Assembly: GCA_013298075.1 (NCBI GenBank)
Contig: JAAFJG010000018.1
Span: forward strand, 1-64,000
Source: Cytophagales bacterium
GTDB taxonomy: Bacteria > Bacteroidota > Bacteroidia > Cytophagales > Microscillaceae
Length of the DNA: 64,000 bases
Direction: 5' to 3'
The notes beneath the pieces are model-generated. The model had not been told where the DNA came from. It did no database searches and saw only the letters and a program-made list of their open reading frames with translations. Position 1 is the stretch's first letter, and every line of letters begins with the position of its first letter. Positions 35,144-44,115 of this stretch are shown piece by piece. The position numbers and the translations under genes were made by a program.

Positions 35144-35175
35144 CAAAGATACACAAAATAATTCTTTGTATCAAA
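35144..35175 (-). promoter_or_regulatory. Promoter of the acidic protein gene
   Basis: The minus strand reads TATCTTTG (35144-35151) with TTTG (35172-35175) 20 bp upstream. This is a consensus pair. Confidence 0.6.
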
Positions 35176-35417
35176 TATTAGATAAAAATATCAGTGCAAA
35201 TATCTTAAATTTAAAAAAAAAAGAAAAATAATTTTTAAATATTTTTTTTAATTTCTTATTTTTTTTCAAAAACATCATTTTTTTGATACAATTTGATAGC
35301 GTTTTTTTAATTTTGTAAATAGATATTTTTTTTATTATTCCTTCAAAGTTTTTAAAAACCTTGAAGAAATTTTATACTATTTAGTCTAACATAAAATAAA
35401 TATCGTTATCAAATTTT

Positions 35418-35510
35418 GTTTTGGTCTGTGTGCCACAGACCAAGGAGTAGAGTAGAAGTAGAGTATTTTATTTTTTTCTACTCGGTCTGTGTGCCATAGA
35501 GCGAGTAGAA
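35418..35510. repeat. Two tandem hairpins of the GGTCTGTG family (copies 3 and 4)
   Basis: Copy 3 (about 35421-35444) has GGTCTGTG-TGC-CACAGACC. Copy 4 (about 35474-35510) reads TTTTCTACTCGGTCTGTGTG then CCATAGAGCGAGTAGAAAA, with two mismatches in the inner stem but a new outer stem, TTTTCTACTC/GAGTAGAAAA. They differ in the outer arms while keeping the core. Confidence 0.6.
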
Positions 35511-35535
35511 AAAAATAAAAGAAATATCAGTATCA

Positions 35536-35757
35536 AATTATTCGGTTCTTAGGAAGTTTGTGCGGAAAATAAAAAAAAATTTGAAATATGTTTTTTGAAT
35601 TGCCTCCAGATTTATCTGGAGGATAATAATAAAATTCAATCCTTGGCTTTAGCCAAAATCCCGGCACTTTTCAAATTGATATTTTTTAAATAAATGCCAT
35701 TTCTATTCATACAGAAGAAAATTATATCCGCAATAATTTCTCATGAACCAATTATTC
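35536..35757. mobile_element. MITE-like element family E, copy E4 with perfect 8-bp target duplication
   Basis: The element spans 35544-35749 (206 bp). It is flanked on both sides by AATTATTC (35536-35543 and 35750-35757). Left end GGTTCTTAGGAAGTTTGTGC; right end, read inward, GGTTCATGAGAAATTATTGC. It contains the palindrome CCTCCAGATTTATCTGGAGG (35603-35622) and the TTGGCTTTAGCCAA stem. It has no ORF. The GG(T/C)TCTT ends and 8-bp duplication recall ISL3-family insertion sequences, which is an inference. Confidence 0.85.
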
Positions 35758-35876
35758 TAAACATAAAAGAAATGTCAGTATCATAATAAACCTATAAATT
35801 AGATTTTTTAGATAAAAATTAAAAACTTATTTTTTCATTCCATCCATAATAGTCAAAAAATATTTTTAAATTTGCA

Positions 35877-35884
35877 CTTTCAAT
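35877..35884 (+). promoter_or_regulatory. -7 promoter element of hemF
   Basis: TAAATTTG lies 27 bp before the ATG at 35911. Confidence 0.5.
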
Positions 35885-35910
35885 TATGGATTTGATTTTT
35901 TATTAAAATA

Positions 35911-36807
35911 ATGTTATTAGAAAAACAAAAAATTATAGATTATTTTCAAATATTACAAAAAAACATTTGTAAAAGTTTAGAAGAAGAAGACCAAAAATCA
36001 ACATTCTTTTCTGAAAAATGGGAAAGAGAAGAAGGCGGCGGCGGCATTACCAACGTTTTTCAAGAAGGAAATATTTGGGAAAAAGGTTGTGTTAATTTTT
36101 CTGCAGTGAGCGGAAAAATGCCCGAAGCATTAGCAAAACGCGATGCTTTTGGCGAAGGAAACTTTTTTGCCACAGGCGTTTCTATTGTCCTGCACCCGCA
36201 TAATCCGTTTGTGCCTATCATACACATGAACGTGAGATATTTTGAAATGAACCAAGAAAAAGCGTGGTTTGGCGGTGGAATAGATTTAACTCCCCATTAT
36301 ATTCAAGATAATGATGCCGTTTTTTTTCATCAACAATTAAAAAATGCGTGTGATAAATTTTCACCCAATTATTATTCTGACTTTAAAAAATGGGCTGATG
36401 ATTATTTTTATATCAAACATAGAAACGAAACCAGAGGAATTGGCGGTATTTTTTTTGATAGATTGGCTCAAAATAATAACTTTTCGTGGCAAAATAGATT
36501 CGAATTTGTACAAGAAATTGGAAATTCTTTTATTCCTACTTATTTGCCGATTGTCCAAAAAAATAAAAATAAAAAATATAACAAACAACATAAAAATTGG
36601 CAATTATATAGACGTGGAAGATACGTAGAATTTAATTTGGTTTATGATGCAGGAACAAAATTTGGCTTAGAAACATCAGGAAGAATTGAATCTATTTTGT
36701 TGAGTTTGCCCGCACAAGCAGCGTGGATTTATGATTTAAAACCTGAAAAAAACTCTCTCGAATTTAATACTTTATCTTTATTAAAAAAAGGAATTGATTG
36801 GATTTAG
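35911..36807 (+). CDS. hemF: Oxygen-dependent coproporphyrinogen III oxidase
   Basis: HemF uses O2 to decarboxylate coproporphyrinogen III to protoporphyrinogen IX in heme synthesis. The 298-residue protein carries the family signatures FSAVSGKMPE, ATGVSIVLHPHNPFVPIIHMN (about 90-110), WFGGGIDLTPHY (about 127-138) and YRRGRYVEFNLVYDAGTKFGLETSGRIESILLS near the C terminus. The presence of HemF implies growth with oxygen. The SpoIIE gene starts 81 bp later under its own promoter. Confidence 0.95.
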   Translation: MLLEKQKIIDYFQILQKNICKSLEEEDQKSTFFSEKWEREEGGGGITNVFQEGNIWEKGCVNFSAVSGKMPEALAKRDAFGEGNFFATGVSIVLHPHNPFVPIIHMNVRYFEMNQEKAWFGGGIDLTPHYIQDNDAVFFHQQLKNACDKFSPNYYSDFKKWADDYFYIKHRNETRGIGGIFFDRLAQNNNFSWQNRFEFVQEIGNSFIPTYLPIVQKNKNKKYNKQHKNWQLYRRGRYVEFNLVYDAGTKFGLETSGRIESILLSLPAQAAWIYDLKPEKNSLEFNTLSLLKKGIDWI

Positions 36808-36828
36808 ATTTGTAATAATTTTTTTATG

Positions 36829-36836
36829 TAATTTTG
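36829..36836 (+). promoter_or_regulatory. -7 promoter element of the TPR-SpoIIE gene
   Basis: TAATTTTG lies 52 bp before the ATG at 36889. TTTG at 36809-36812 is 16 bp upstream, a short spacer. Confidence 0.45.
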
Positions 36837-36888
36837 TGCATAGTTTTTGACTAAAATAAAGTATGAAAATAAGGTGTGAAAATAAGGT

Positions 36889-38964
36889 ATGAAAATAAAA
36901 ATATCTTTATTGGTTTGTGTTTTGTTTTTTTGGGTGAATATATTCGTATTTGCTCAAAAAGGTGTGTCTTCCTATATCGATAGCTTAAATAATGTATTAC
37001 CCAAAAGCCACGATACCATTAAAGTTTCTATCCATCAAGATTTATGTTTTGCTTATTTGCCTATTAGTTTTGAAAAATCATTTGCAGCAATAAAAAAATC
37101 TTTGATACTTTCTCAAAAAATAAAATATTGGAAAGGAGAAGCAAGAGCAAATGATTTAATTGGAAGTTTATACGTCCAAAGTGGTGATTATTCGACAGGT
37201 TTACAATATAAATTCAACGCTTTAAAAATATATGAAACCCAAAAAGGTGTAAAAGGTGTGGCAACTATTTCTAATAATATCGGCGTTTTATATTTTAGAA
37301 AAGGAGATTATGACTTGGCTTTAAAATATTATCAACAAGCCTATCAAATAGCCAAAGCCTTGAACGATGAAAATTCACAAGCCATTTATTGCTTGAACAT
37401 GGGCGAGGTATATCAAATGCAACGTAAATTTGAAAAAGCCATCGAATTTGAAAGAAAAACACTACAATTAACCAAAAAATCAGAAACAGATGATAATACG
37501 GCGTATGCGTATGGCATCATAGGAAAAGTATTTGAGGATAAAAAAGATTGGAAAGAAGCAGAAATTTATTACCAAAAAGCATTAGCTCTTTTTACAAAAT
37601 TAAGCATTGATGAAGCTATAATAGAATATTTATTTTATTCTTCTCGCAATCATTTAAAGCAAAATAATATCAAAAATGCTTTAGAATTATCTAAAAAAAG
37701 CATAGAAATTGCCAAAAAAAACAACGAAAAAACGTGGGAAAAACAAAATTACGAACTTTTAGCTGATATTTATGCCAAAGATAATAATTTTATGGAAGCA
37801 TTCAAATACCAAAAAATTTATATCAAATTAAGAGATTCTTTAGTAACAACCGAAACGCAAATTAAAACTGCCCATTTACAAACCATTTATGATAGCGATA
37901 AAAAACAATCACAAATCGATATTCTCACGCGTGACCAAGCACTTCAAAATGATAAAATTGCTTTTCGAAATTTAATTTTATTAGTGGTTTTGATTGTGTT
38001 GATTTCTGTGGCGATTTTGTCTGGTTTATTATTTAGAAATAATAGACAAAAACAAAAGGCAAATCTTGAATTATTGCTAAAAAATGAAGAGATAAATCAA
38101 CAAAAAGAAGAAATATTATCGCAAAGAGATAATTTACAAGAATTGAACGAGGAAATATATGCCCAAAAAGATGAAATTGAAAAAATAAATGATGATATTA
38201 TTGATAGTATTAATTATGCTCAACATATTCAGCAAGCCATTTTGCCTGTGAGAGAAGAAATGTATCAAATTTTTCCTCAACATTTTATTTTATTCAAACC
38301 TCGTGATATTGTTTCGGGTGATTTTTATTGGTTTGAACATCTCAAAGAAGAAAATATAACTTTTTTGGCAGCCGTTGATTGTACGGGTCATGGTGTGCCG
38401 GGCGCATTTATGAGTATGTTATCGAATCAACTTTTATATGAAATTATTATTTCAAATAAAATACACAAACCAAATTTAATTTTAGAGCAATTAAGAATAG
38501 AAGTAAGGCGTGCTTTGCATCAAAGTTTTTCGAAGGCAAAAGATGGTATGGATATTTCTTTGGTTTGTATTGATCATCAAAATAAAAAAATGCAGTTTTC
38601 GGGAGCAGGAAATCCATTGATTTATTTTCAAAATAATCAATTATTCGAAATAAAAGGAGATGCCAGCACGATTGGCGGCACACGCAGAGATAGAGAAAAA
38701 GAATTTGCGATACACGAAATTGACATAGATATTGCGACCACTATTTATTTATTTTCTGATGGACTTCAAGACCAATTTGGGGGAGAAAGAGGAAAAAAAT
38801 TTATGTATAAACATTTGAAAGAAACTTTGACAAATTTACAACTAATAGACTTTGAAACGCATCAAAATGAACTCGAAAATATACTAAATCATTGGCGTTT
38901 TGGACATAGAAATCAGCAAAAACAAATAGATGATATTTTGATGTTAGGAGCAAAAATAAGTTAA
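36889..38964 (+). CDS. TPR-SpoIIE sensor phosphatase
   Basis: The 691-residue protein has a signal peptide (residues 1-22), an extracytoplasmic TPR array (about 30-330, for example GDYDLALKYYQQAYQIAKALN), one membrane segment (about 360-382), a coiled coil (385-435) and a cytosolic SpoIIE phosphatase domain (about 440-690). Phosphatase motifs are RDIVSGDFYWF, VDCTGHGVPGAFMSM and FSDGLQDQFGG. This arrangement is widespread in Cytophagales and probably couples an envelope signal to partner switching or other serine dephosphorylation. The GAF/PAS gene follows 224 bp later, and they may act in the same pathway. The substrate is unknown. Confidence 0.92.
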   Translation: MKIKISLLVCVLFFWVNIFVFAQKGVSSYIDSLNNVLPKSHDTIKVSIHQDLCFAYLPISFEKSFAAIKKSLILSQKIKYWKGEARANDLIGSLYVQSGDYSTGLQYKFNALKIYETQKGVKGVATISNNIGVLYFRKGDYDLALKYYQQAYQIAKALNDENSQAIYCLNMGEVYQMQRKFEKAIEFERKTLQLTKKSETDDNTAYAYGIIGKVFEDKKDWKEAEIYYQKALALFTKLSIDEAIIEYLFYSSRNHLKQNNIKNALELSKKSIEIAKKNNEKTWEKQNYELLADIYAKDNNFMEAFKYQKIYIKLRDSLVTTETQIKTAHLQTIYDSDKKQSQIDILTRDQALQNDKIAFRNLILLVVLIVLISVAILSGLLFRNNRQKQKANLELLLKNEEINQQKEEILSQRDNLQELNEEIYAQKDEIEKINDDIIDSINYAQHIQQAILPVREEMYQIFPQHFILFKPRDIVSGDFYWFEHLKEENITFLAAVDCTGHGVPGAFMSMLSNQLLYEIIISNKIHKPNLILEQLRIEVRRALHQSFSKAKDGMDISLVCIDHQNKKMQFSGAGNPLIYFQNNQLFEIKGDASTIGGTRRDREKEFAIHEIDIDIATTIYLFSDGLQDQFGGERGKKFMYKHLKETLTNLQLIDFETHQNELENILNHWRFGHRNQQKQIDDILMLGAKIS

Positions 38965-39188
38965 TTTATGTTTCAAATCTAAATTATTAGAACTATTTTT
39001 ATAATTAAAATTAAAAAAATTTGATTTATCAATAAATTTAAAGCAAATTTGCAAATATAATTTATCAAAATAATAAAGAATAGCACAATTTTAGAATAGA
39101 TAATTATAACAATAATTGTTTATGTATCTTTTTAATCAATTTTTATCATATTATTTTTCATTACTTTGATTATTCACTACTTTTGAAT

Positions 39189-41510
39189 ATGGCACAAAAA
39201 AGAAAATATTTATTTAATATTGGTATAAAACTGCCCACAGAAATCAATAATCGGGTTTTTTGGAGTTTTGTATTCATCAATATTGCTGTTTTATTGGTGG
39301 CTTTTTTGTCTTATCAACAAATCAATATTTTAATAAAAAACAACCAAACAAGTTATCAAACTTTAAGAAATACACAAAGCTATTTACAAAAAGTAAGAAA
39401 TAATATAAATCAAAGTAATATTTTGTTGCAAAATGAAATCATTACCAGAAATACACAATCTGATTTAACACGACAAAATGGTTGGAAACAAATTTTTGTA
39501 GATGTGGATTCTTTGTCTAATTATGAAAACTCGTGGCAAAGCAGAGATATGCGTCTGAAGTTTGAAAATTTTATCATTTATATCAAAAAATTAAAAAAAC
39601 TTCAAGACGAAACGCAATCACTTTTATCTTTTGAAATTTTACCAAATACTGAAAAAAATCCGAAAGATACTTTATTAAAAATAAAAGCAAAAGATTTATT
39701 TCAAAATAAAGTATTAGAAAATATTCAAATTGTCAATCAACAATTAGATATTTTAACTAACTATTTAATGGAAGAATTTAAAGAAAAAAATATTGATAGC
39801 CAATATAGTCTTTCATCTTTTTGGACAATAGAAGTAATTTCGATGATGTTTTTAGTGAGTAGTATTGCTTATACAGGCTGGTGGATTTCGAGGCGTTATC
39901 GAAAGCAATTATATACTATTGAGGAATATATTGATATTTTGGCACACGGTAATATCCCTGAACAAATGTTAAATGAAGACGTTGAAACGCAAAATATTAC
40001 CGAAAAAATAAATGATTTAGCCGAACAATTACAAAAAATTAAAGAATTTGCAGGCACCGTGGGCAGCGGAACTTTTGACCAAGCGATGAACGTTTTTAAT
40101 AATGAAGGAGAATTAGGGGTGGCTTTGGCTCAAATGCAAAAAGGTTTAACTCAAATTGCTGTCCGAGATATGCAACGAAATTGGGTCAATGAAGGCATTG
40201 CTTTGTTTGGAAATGTATTGCGAGAATATGTAAATGCACAAGCTTTATATGATGATATTATTACTAACTTAGTTAAATATATCCATGCTACACAAGGAAG
40301 TATTTTTATTTTGAAAGAAAGTGTAGAAGATAAAGAAACAGTTTTGGAGCAAAAAGCCCTTTATGCGTATGATAGACAAAGAATGGGCAATAAAATAATT
40401 AAGCCTGGACAAGGATTGATAGGACAAGTGTGGCTCGAAAAAGATGTTATTTATTTGGAAGAAGCAGGCGAAAAATTTATCGAAATTACGTCAGGTTTGG
40501 GTGGAAGTTTGCCAAGATGCGTTTTGATTGTGCCGATGATTAATACAGAATCGAAAGTTTTGGGAATAGTAGAATTGGCTTCTTTCCAAAAATTTGATGA
40601 TTATGAAATAGATTTTGTAAAAAGAGTATGCGAAATGATGGTTTCGGCTATTTCTGCTTTGCAAAATAATGATAAAACACGTAGATTATTAGAAGAAGCA
40701 CAACGAAATTCGCAACGTGCCAGCGTACAAGAGCAAGAAACAAGGCAAAATCAGCAACGTTTAACTTCTATCAAAGATGAAATTTCATACTTAAAAAGTG
40801 AGATAGAAAATAGAGATACTTCATTAGAACGCACTTTGGCTTATCTCGAAGTAAATTTAAGAGATGAAATTTTGGTAGCCAATAATTATTTTTTAGATAC
40901 AATTAGATACGATTTTTCAGAAATGGAAGGACAACACCTAAGTATTTTGTTTAAGGATAAAGCACAAATTACGACCGAATATCAAAAAATATGGCAAGCA
41001 CTCCGAAATGGTGAAAATGAAGAATATATTTTACAATTATTAACCAAAAATGGAGAAGATGTTTGGTTTGATGCTACTTTTACACCAATTTTTGATGACA
41101 GAGAAATTGTCCAAAAAATCGTAATTCTAGGCATTGAAACCACCGAAAATAGAATTTTAATTACCCAACAACAAAATAAATGGGACGCAGTTTCGAAAGG
41201 AGTTCCGATTGCTGAAATGACTTTATCAGGCATATTTGTGCACGTAAATGAAGCATTTTTGAAAAATACAGGCTATAGATTAAACGAAATAATTGGGCAA
41301 TCTTATAATAGATTTTTGCCCGAACAAAATGCCGACCAAAGTGAAAATGAAGAAAAAATTTGGCAAAAACTAACCTTTGGCGATGTAGTCAATAAAGAAT
41401 TAACTTTGACTGCTCGCAATGGACATGTTTTAGTGGGTCATGCTACTTTTTCACCTGTGTTAGATTTGAATGAAAAACCAAACAAAGTTTTATTAGTTTG
41501 GAAAATATAA
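39189..41510 (+). CDS. Membrane GAF-PAS sensor protein without output domain
   Basis: The start at the ATG 39189 (MAQKRKYLF) gives 773 residues. An in-frame TTG six bases earlier is less likely. Membrane segments at about 25-45 and 210-235 enclose an extracytoplasmic four-helix-like sensor. A HAMP-like linker (about 235-290), a GAF domain (about 350-490, ending ...VSAISALQN), a coiled coil (about 500-550) and two PAS domains (about 553-660 and 665-773) follow. The protein stops at the end of the second PAS domain. No histidine kinase, methyl-accepting, GGDEF or phosphatase domain is present. It may signal by contact with another protein, possibly the SpoIIE phosphatase encoded upstream. dxr follows 37 bp later. 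Confidence 0.88.
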   Translation: MAQKRKYLFNIGIKLPTEINNRVFWSFVFINIAVLLVAFLSYQQINILIKNNQTSYQTLRNTQSYLQKVRNNINQSNILLQNEIITRNTQSDLTRQNGWKQIFVDVDSLSNYENSWQSRDMRLKFENFIIYIKKLKKLQDETQSLLSFEILPNTEKNPKDTLLKIKAKDLFQNKVLENIQIVNQQLDILTNYLMEEFKEKNIDSQYSLSSFWTIEVISMMFLVSSIAYTGWWISRRYRKQLYTIEEYIDILAHGNIPEQMLNEDVETQNITEKINDLAEQLQKIKEFAGTVGSGTFDQAMNVFNNEGELGVALAQMQKGLTQIAVRDMQRNWVNEGIALFGNVLREYVNAQALYDDIITNLVKYIHATQGSIFILKESVEDKETVLEQKALYAYDRQRMGNKIIKPGQGLIGQVWLEKDVIYLEEAGEKFIEITSGLGGSLPRCVLIVPMINTESKVLGIVELASFQKFDDYEIDFVKRVCEMMVSAISALQNNDKTRRLLEEAQRNSQRASVQEQETRQNQQRLTSIKDEISYLKSEIENRDTSLERTLAYLEVNLRDEILVANNYFLDTIRYDFSEMEGQHLSILFKDKAQITTEYQKIWQALRNGENEEYILQLLTKNGEDVWFDATFTPIFDDREIVQKIVILGIETTENRILITQQQNKWDAVSKGVPIAEMTLSGIFVHVNEAFLKNTGYRLNEIIGQSYNRFLPEQNADQSENEEKIWQKLTFGDVVNKELTLTARNGHVLVGHATFSPVLDLNEKPNKVLLVWKI

Positions 41511-41547
41511 ATGGTGAAAATATAAATAGTTTTGGAAAAATATATCT

Positions 41548-42705
41548 ATGCAAAAAAAAAATATTGCTATTTTAGGTAGCACAGGCTCCATCGGTACACA
41601 AGCACTCGAAGTAATCAGACAGCATCCAGATAAATTTAAAGTAGAAATACTCACTGCTCGCTCTAATGCGGATTTATTGATAGAGCAAGCAAAATTATTT
41701 TCGCCAACAATGATTGTTATCACAGATAAAAATCAAGCCGAAAAAGTTAAAATTGCCTTATCAAATACAAATATAAAAATTTATTCTGATGAAAATTCTC
41801 TCGCAGAAATTGTAAAAAGTGATACAATAGATATAGTCTTGACCGCTTTGGTCGGTTATGCAGGACTTTTGCCAACTTTAAATGCCTTAGAAGCCAAAAA
41901 AACGATTGCTTTAGCCAATAAAGAAACTTTAGTGGTTGCGGGGGAGTTAGTCATGAATTTAGCCAAAAAAAATAATTGTCATATTTTACCTGTCGATTCT
42001 GAACATTCTGCTATTTTTCAATGTCTGGTAGGAGAAAATTATCAACAAATCGAAAAAATAATTCTAACGGCATCAGGCGGACCTTTTCGAGGTAAAAAAA
42101 CGCAAGATTTAATCCATATTACCAAAACACAAGCATTGAAACATCCAAATTGGAGTATGGGTGCAAAAATTACGATTGATTCTGCGTCATTGATGAATAA
42201 AGGTTTGGAAGTAATAGAAGCAAAATGGTTGTTTGGTATGGCTAATGACCAAATTGATGTGGTCGTTCACCCGCAATCGATTGTTCATTCTTTGGTGCAA
42301 TTCAAAGATAGTTCTATCAAAGCACAATTAGGGCTGCCTGATATGAAATTGCCTATTCAATATGCATTCGGTTTTCCTGATAGATTAGAAAATAATTTTG
42401 AAAGATTTAATTTTTTGAATTATCCACAACTTACTTTTGAAAGTCCAGATTTAACCACTTTCCGAAATTTATCATTGGCTTTTGAGGCACTTAAAAAAGG
42501 CGGAAATATGCCTTGTATTTTGAATGCAGCCAATGAAATTGCGGTGGATAAATTTTTACACGATAAAATTTCTTTTTTAGGAATGTCTGATTTGATAGAA
42601 AATGTGATGCAAAAAATGACTTTTATCCAAAATCCAACTTATAATGATTACGTCAAAACAGATATCGAAACAAGAAAAATATCTGAAAATTATGGGAATA
42701 AATAA
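41548..42705 (+). CDS. dxr: 1-deoxy-D-xylulose-5-phosphate reductoisomerase
   Basis: Dxr makes methylerythritol phosphate, the committed step of the non-mevalonate isoprenoid pathway. The 385-residue protein starts with the NADPH-binding motif AILGSTGSIG. Active-site motifs are LPVDSEHSAIFQCL (about 149-162), SGGPFR, SMGAKITIDSASLMNKGLEVIEA (about 202-224) and a C-terminal NAANEIAV. Length is typical. The last three codons and the TAA stop (42694-42705) lie inside what appears to be the start of a family A repeat. It lies 37 bp after the GAF-PAS gene and may be co-transcribed. Confidence 0.94.
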   Translation: MQKKNIAILGSTGSIGTQALEVIRQHPDKFKVEILTARSNADLLIEQAKLFSPTMIVITDKNQAEKVKIALSNTNIKIYSDENSLAEIVKSDTIDIVLTALVGYAGLLPTLNALEAKKTIALANKETLVVAGELVMNLAKKNNCHILPVDSEHSAIFQCLVGENYQQIEKIILTASGGPFRGKKTQDLIHITKTQALKHPNWSMGAKITIDSASLMNKGLEVIEAKWLFGMANDQIDVVVHPQSIVHSLVQFKDSSIKAQLGLPDMKLPIQYAFGFPDRLENNFERFNFLNYPQLTFESPDLTTFRNLSLAFEALKKGGNMPCILNAANEIAVDKFLHDKISFLGMSDLIENVMQKMTFIQNPTYNDYVKTDIETRKISENYGNK

Positions 42706-42941
42706 TTTAAAAAAAAACTCCCTCACCTTTGGCTAATTTTGTAGGGGTAGTGTTGTTAAATACTAATATTTATCAGGTAAATTATTCTATAAATCAAAAT
42801 ATAATTTGCCAAATCTATAAGATTCTCAAAAATTATAGGTTTTTTACAGAATATTATATAAGTTAATTGCTATTTTATTTGTCAAAAAAAAGAATTTAAC
42901 GTTTTTTTGAGTGGGTAGTTTATTTTTTAGAGGCTCCGTAA
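42691..42941 (-). mobile_element. Family A MITE-like element overlapping the 3' end of dxr, with internal deletion
   Basis: The element appears to run from GGGAATAAATAATT (from 42694) to GGCTCCG (to 42938), in the orientation opposite to 34314-34612. It shares the AACTCCCTCACC end and the AT-rich centre (CTAATATTTATCAGGTAAAT) with that copy. The other arm lacks about 45 bp: GAATTTAAC joins directly to GTTTTTTTGAGTGGG. TAA follows at 42939-42941. The dxr side shows TAT rather than TAA, so the duplication is imperfect. Confidence 0.7.
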
Positions 42942-43074
42942 TTTTATCCTCAAAAAAAACATTTAAAAAAATTTATCGAAAAAAACATTTTTTATCCTAA
43001 AAAAAGAACGTTTTTTTAAATTTTATCTATAATTTTGCGGTTATAAATATTATTCGATTGTATTTTTCAAATCT
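42942..43074. other. Remainder of the dxr-TPR gap
   Basis: After the family A copy the sequence is A-rich with AAAAAAAACATTTA/AAAAACATTTTTTA-like repeats and the TPR gene promoter. No gene is seen. Confidence 0.4.
43030..43037 (+). promoter_or_regulatory. -7 promoter element of the TPR gene at 43075
   Basis: TAATTTTG lies 38 bp before the ATG. Confidence 0.45.
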
Positions 43075-43983
43075 ATGTCCAAAACCGATATTACATTCAA
43101 TTATTTGTATAACATTGCCCGTGAGTTTTATCAAAAAAAAGACTTTAATAAAGCCTTTAATTTTTATAAAACGGCTTTGCAAATTAATGCAGATTTTGCA
43201 GTAGTTTGGCAAGAAGCAGGTTATACGTTGATGCGTATGCAACGAATGGCTGAGGCTGGAGTTTATTTTAGAAATGCACTGATTAAATATGACCAAATCG
43301 AAAATGTAAATATTCCTGCAGATAAAAAATTTTATTTGAAGGCTTGTTTGTATGCTCTTTTGGAAGAAAAAGAAGAAACTATCCAAAATTTAAAACAAGC
43401 TCTGGAATTAAACCCTGAATTGAAACAAAAAATAAAAGAAGAAGCAGATTTTAATGCTTTTTTAGATGATGAAATGTTTTTAGAATTATTACTGGAAGAA
43501 AATCAACAAGAAAATCAAGAGAAAAATCAAAATGAAGACGAAAATAATATTCATAACGAAAGAGGAAGTAAACTCAAAAAAAGTGAATTGACAGAATCCG
43601 AAATTCAAAAAAGAAATATTCTCGTAGAAATTTTAACCACAGAAAATTGGATAACCAATGAACTCGAAAATGATTTTGAAAATGATAAAGCCATTGCTCC
43701 ACAAACTTTATTGATTTATCCATATAATCCAAATTTCGAAATTCAATTAAGTTATTATATAGAAGAAGAATTTATTTTTTTGGATTTATTAAATAAAAAT
43801 GAAAGAAGTGAAACGCAAATTTGTAGATTAAAACCCAATAATTTAGGCGAATTAATAGAAAAAATTGTGGAGGCACAAAATGATTTAAGTGATGAAAATT
43901 GGACTGATTTATTGGGAAAATTTATTGATATTTGTGAAGAAGTACTTTTGCAAATGCCCGATGGAAGGCAAGTAAAATTATAA
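43075..43983 (+). CDS. Cytosolic TPR protein of unknown function
   Basis: The 302-residue protein has no signal peptide. Residues about 6-125 form roughly three TPR-like helical repeats (YNIAREFYQKKDFNKAFNFYKTALQIN and AVVWQEAGYTLMRMQRMAEAGVYFRNAL). A Glu/Asn/Gln-rich linker (about 140-175, EENQQENQEKNQNEDENN) follows, then a C-terminal domain of about 120 residues that I do not recognise. The protein probably acts as an adaptor. The downstream Ig-repeat gene starts 133 bp later and may or may not be co-transcribed. Confidence 0.8.
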   Translation: MSKTDITFNYLYNIAREFYQKKDFNKAFNFYKTALQINADFAVVWQEAGYTLMRMQRMAEAGVYFRNALIKYDQIENVNIPADKKFYLKACLYALLEEKEETIQNLKQALELNPELKQKIKEEADFNAFLDDEMFLELLLEENQQENQEKNQNEDENNIHNERGSKLKKSELTESEIQKRNILVEILTTENWITNELENDFENDKAIAPQTLLIYPYNPNFEIQLSYYIEEEFIFLDLLNKNERSETQICRLKPNNLGELIEKIVEAQNDLSDENWTDLLGKFIDICEEVLLQMPDGRQVKL

Positions 43984-44115
43984 AATAAGCAAAAATATAC
44001 CTCAAGAAAATAAAAAAAAGTAAGAAAATTAACTTTTATGCTTTGTTTTTCGTTTTAATTAGATAAACCTACCCATTAAAAATTTTATACTTATATATAA
44101 ATAATTACAATTTCG

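Larger units (their letters stand above)
35041..35910. other. 870-bp intergenic region rich in repeats
   Basis: The region holds the promoter of the acidic protein gene, two GGTCTGTG hairpins, one complete family E element and the hemF promoter. A 19-nt direct repeat (AAAAGAAATRTCAGTATCA at 35517-35535 and 35765-35783) brackets the E element. No coding sequence is seen. Confidence 0.6.

Noticed and set aside
36344-36628. 94-codon ORF inside hemF
   Set aside because: Out-of-frame shadow of hemF, whose motifs are intact.
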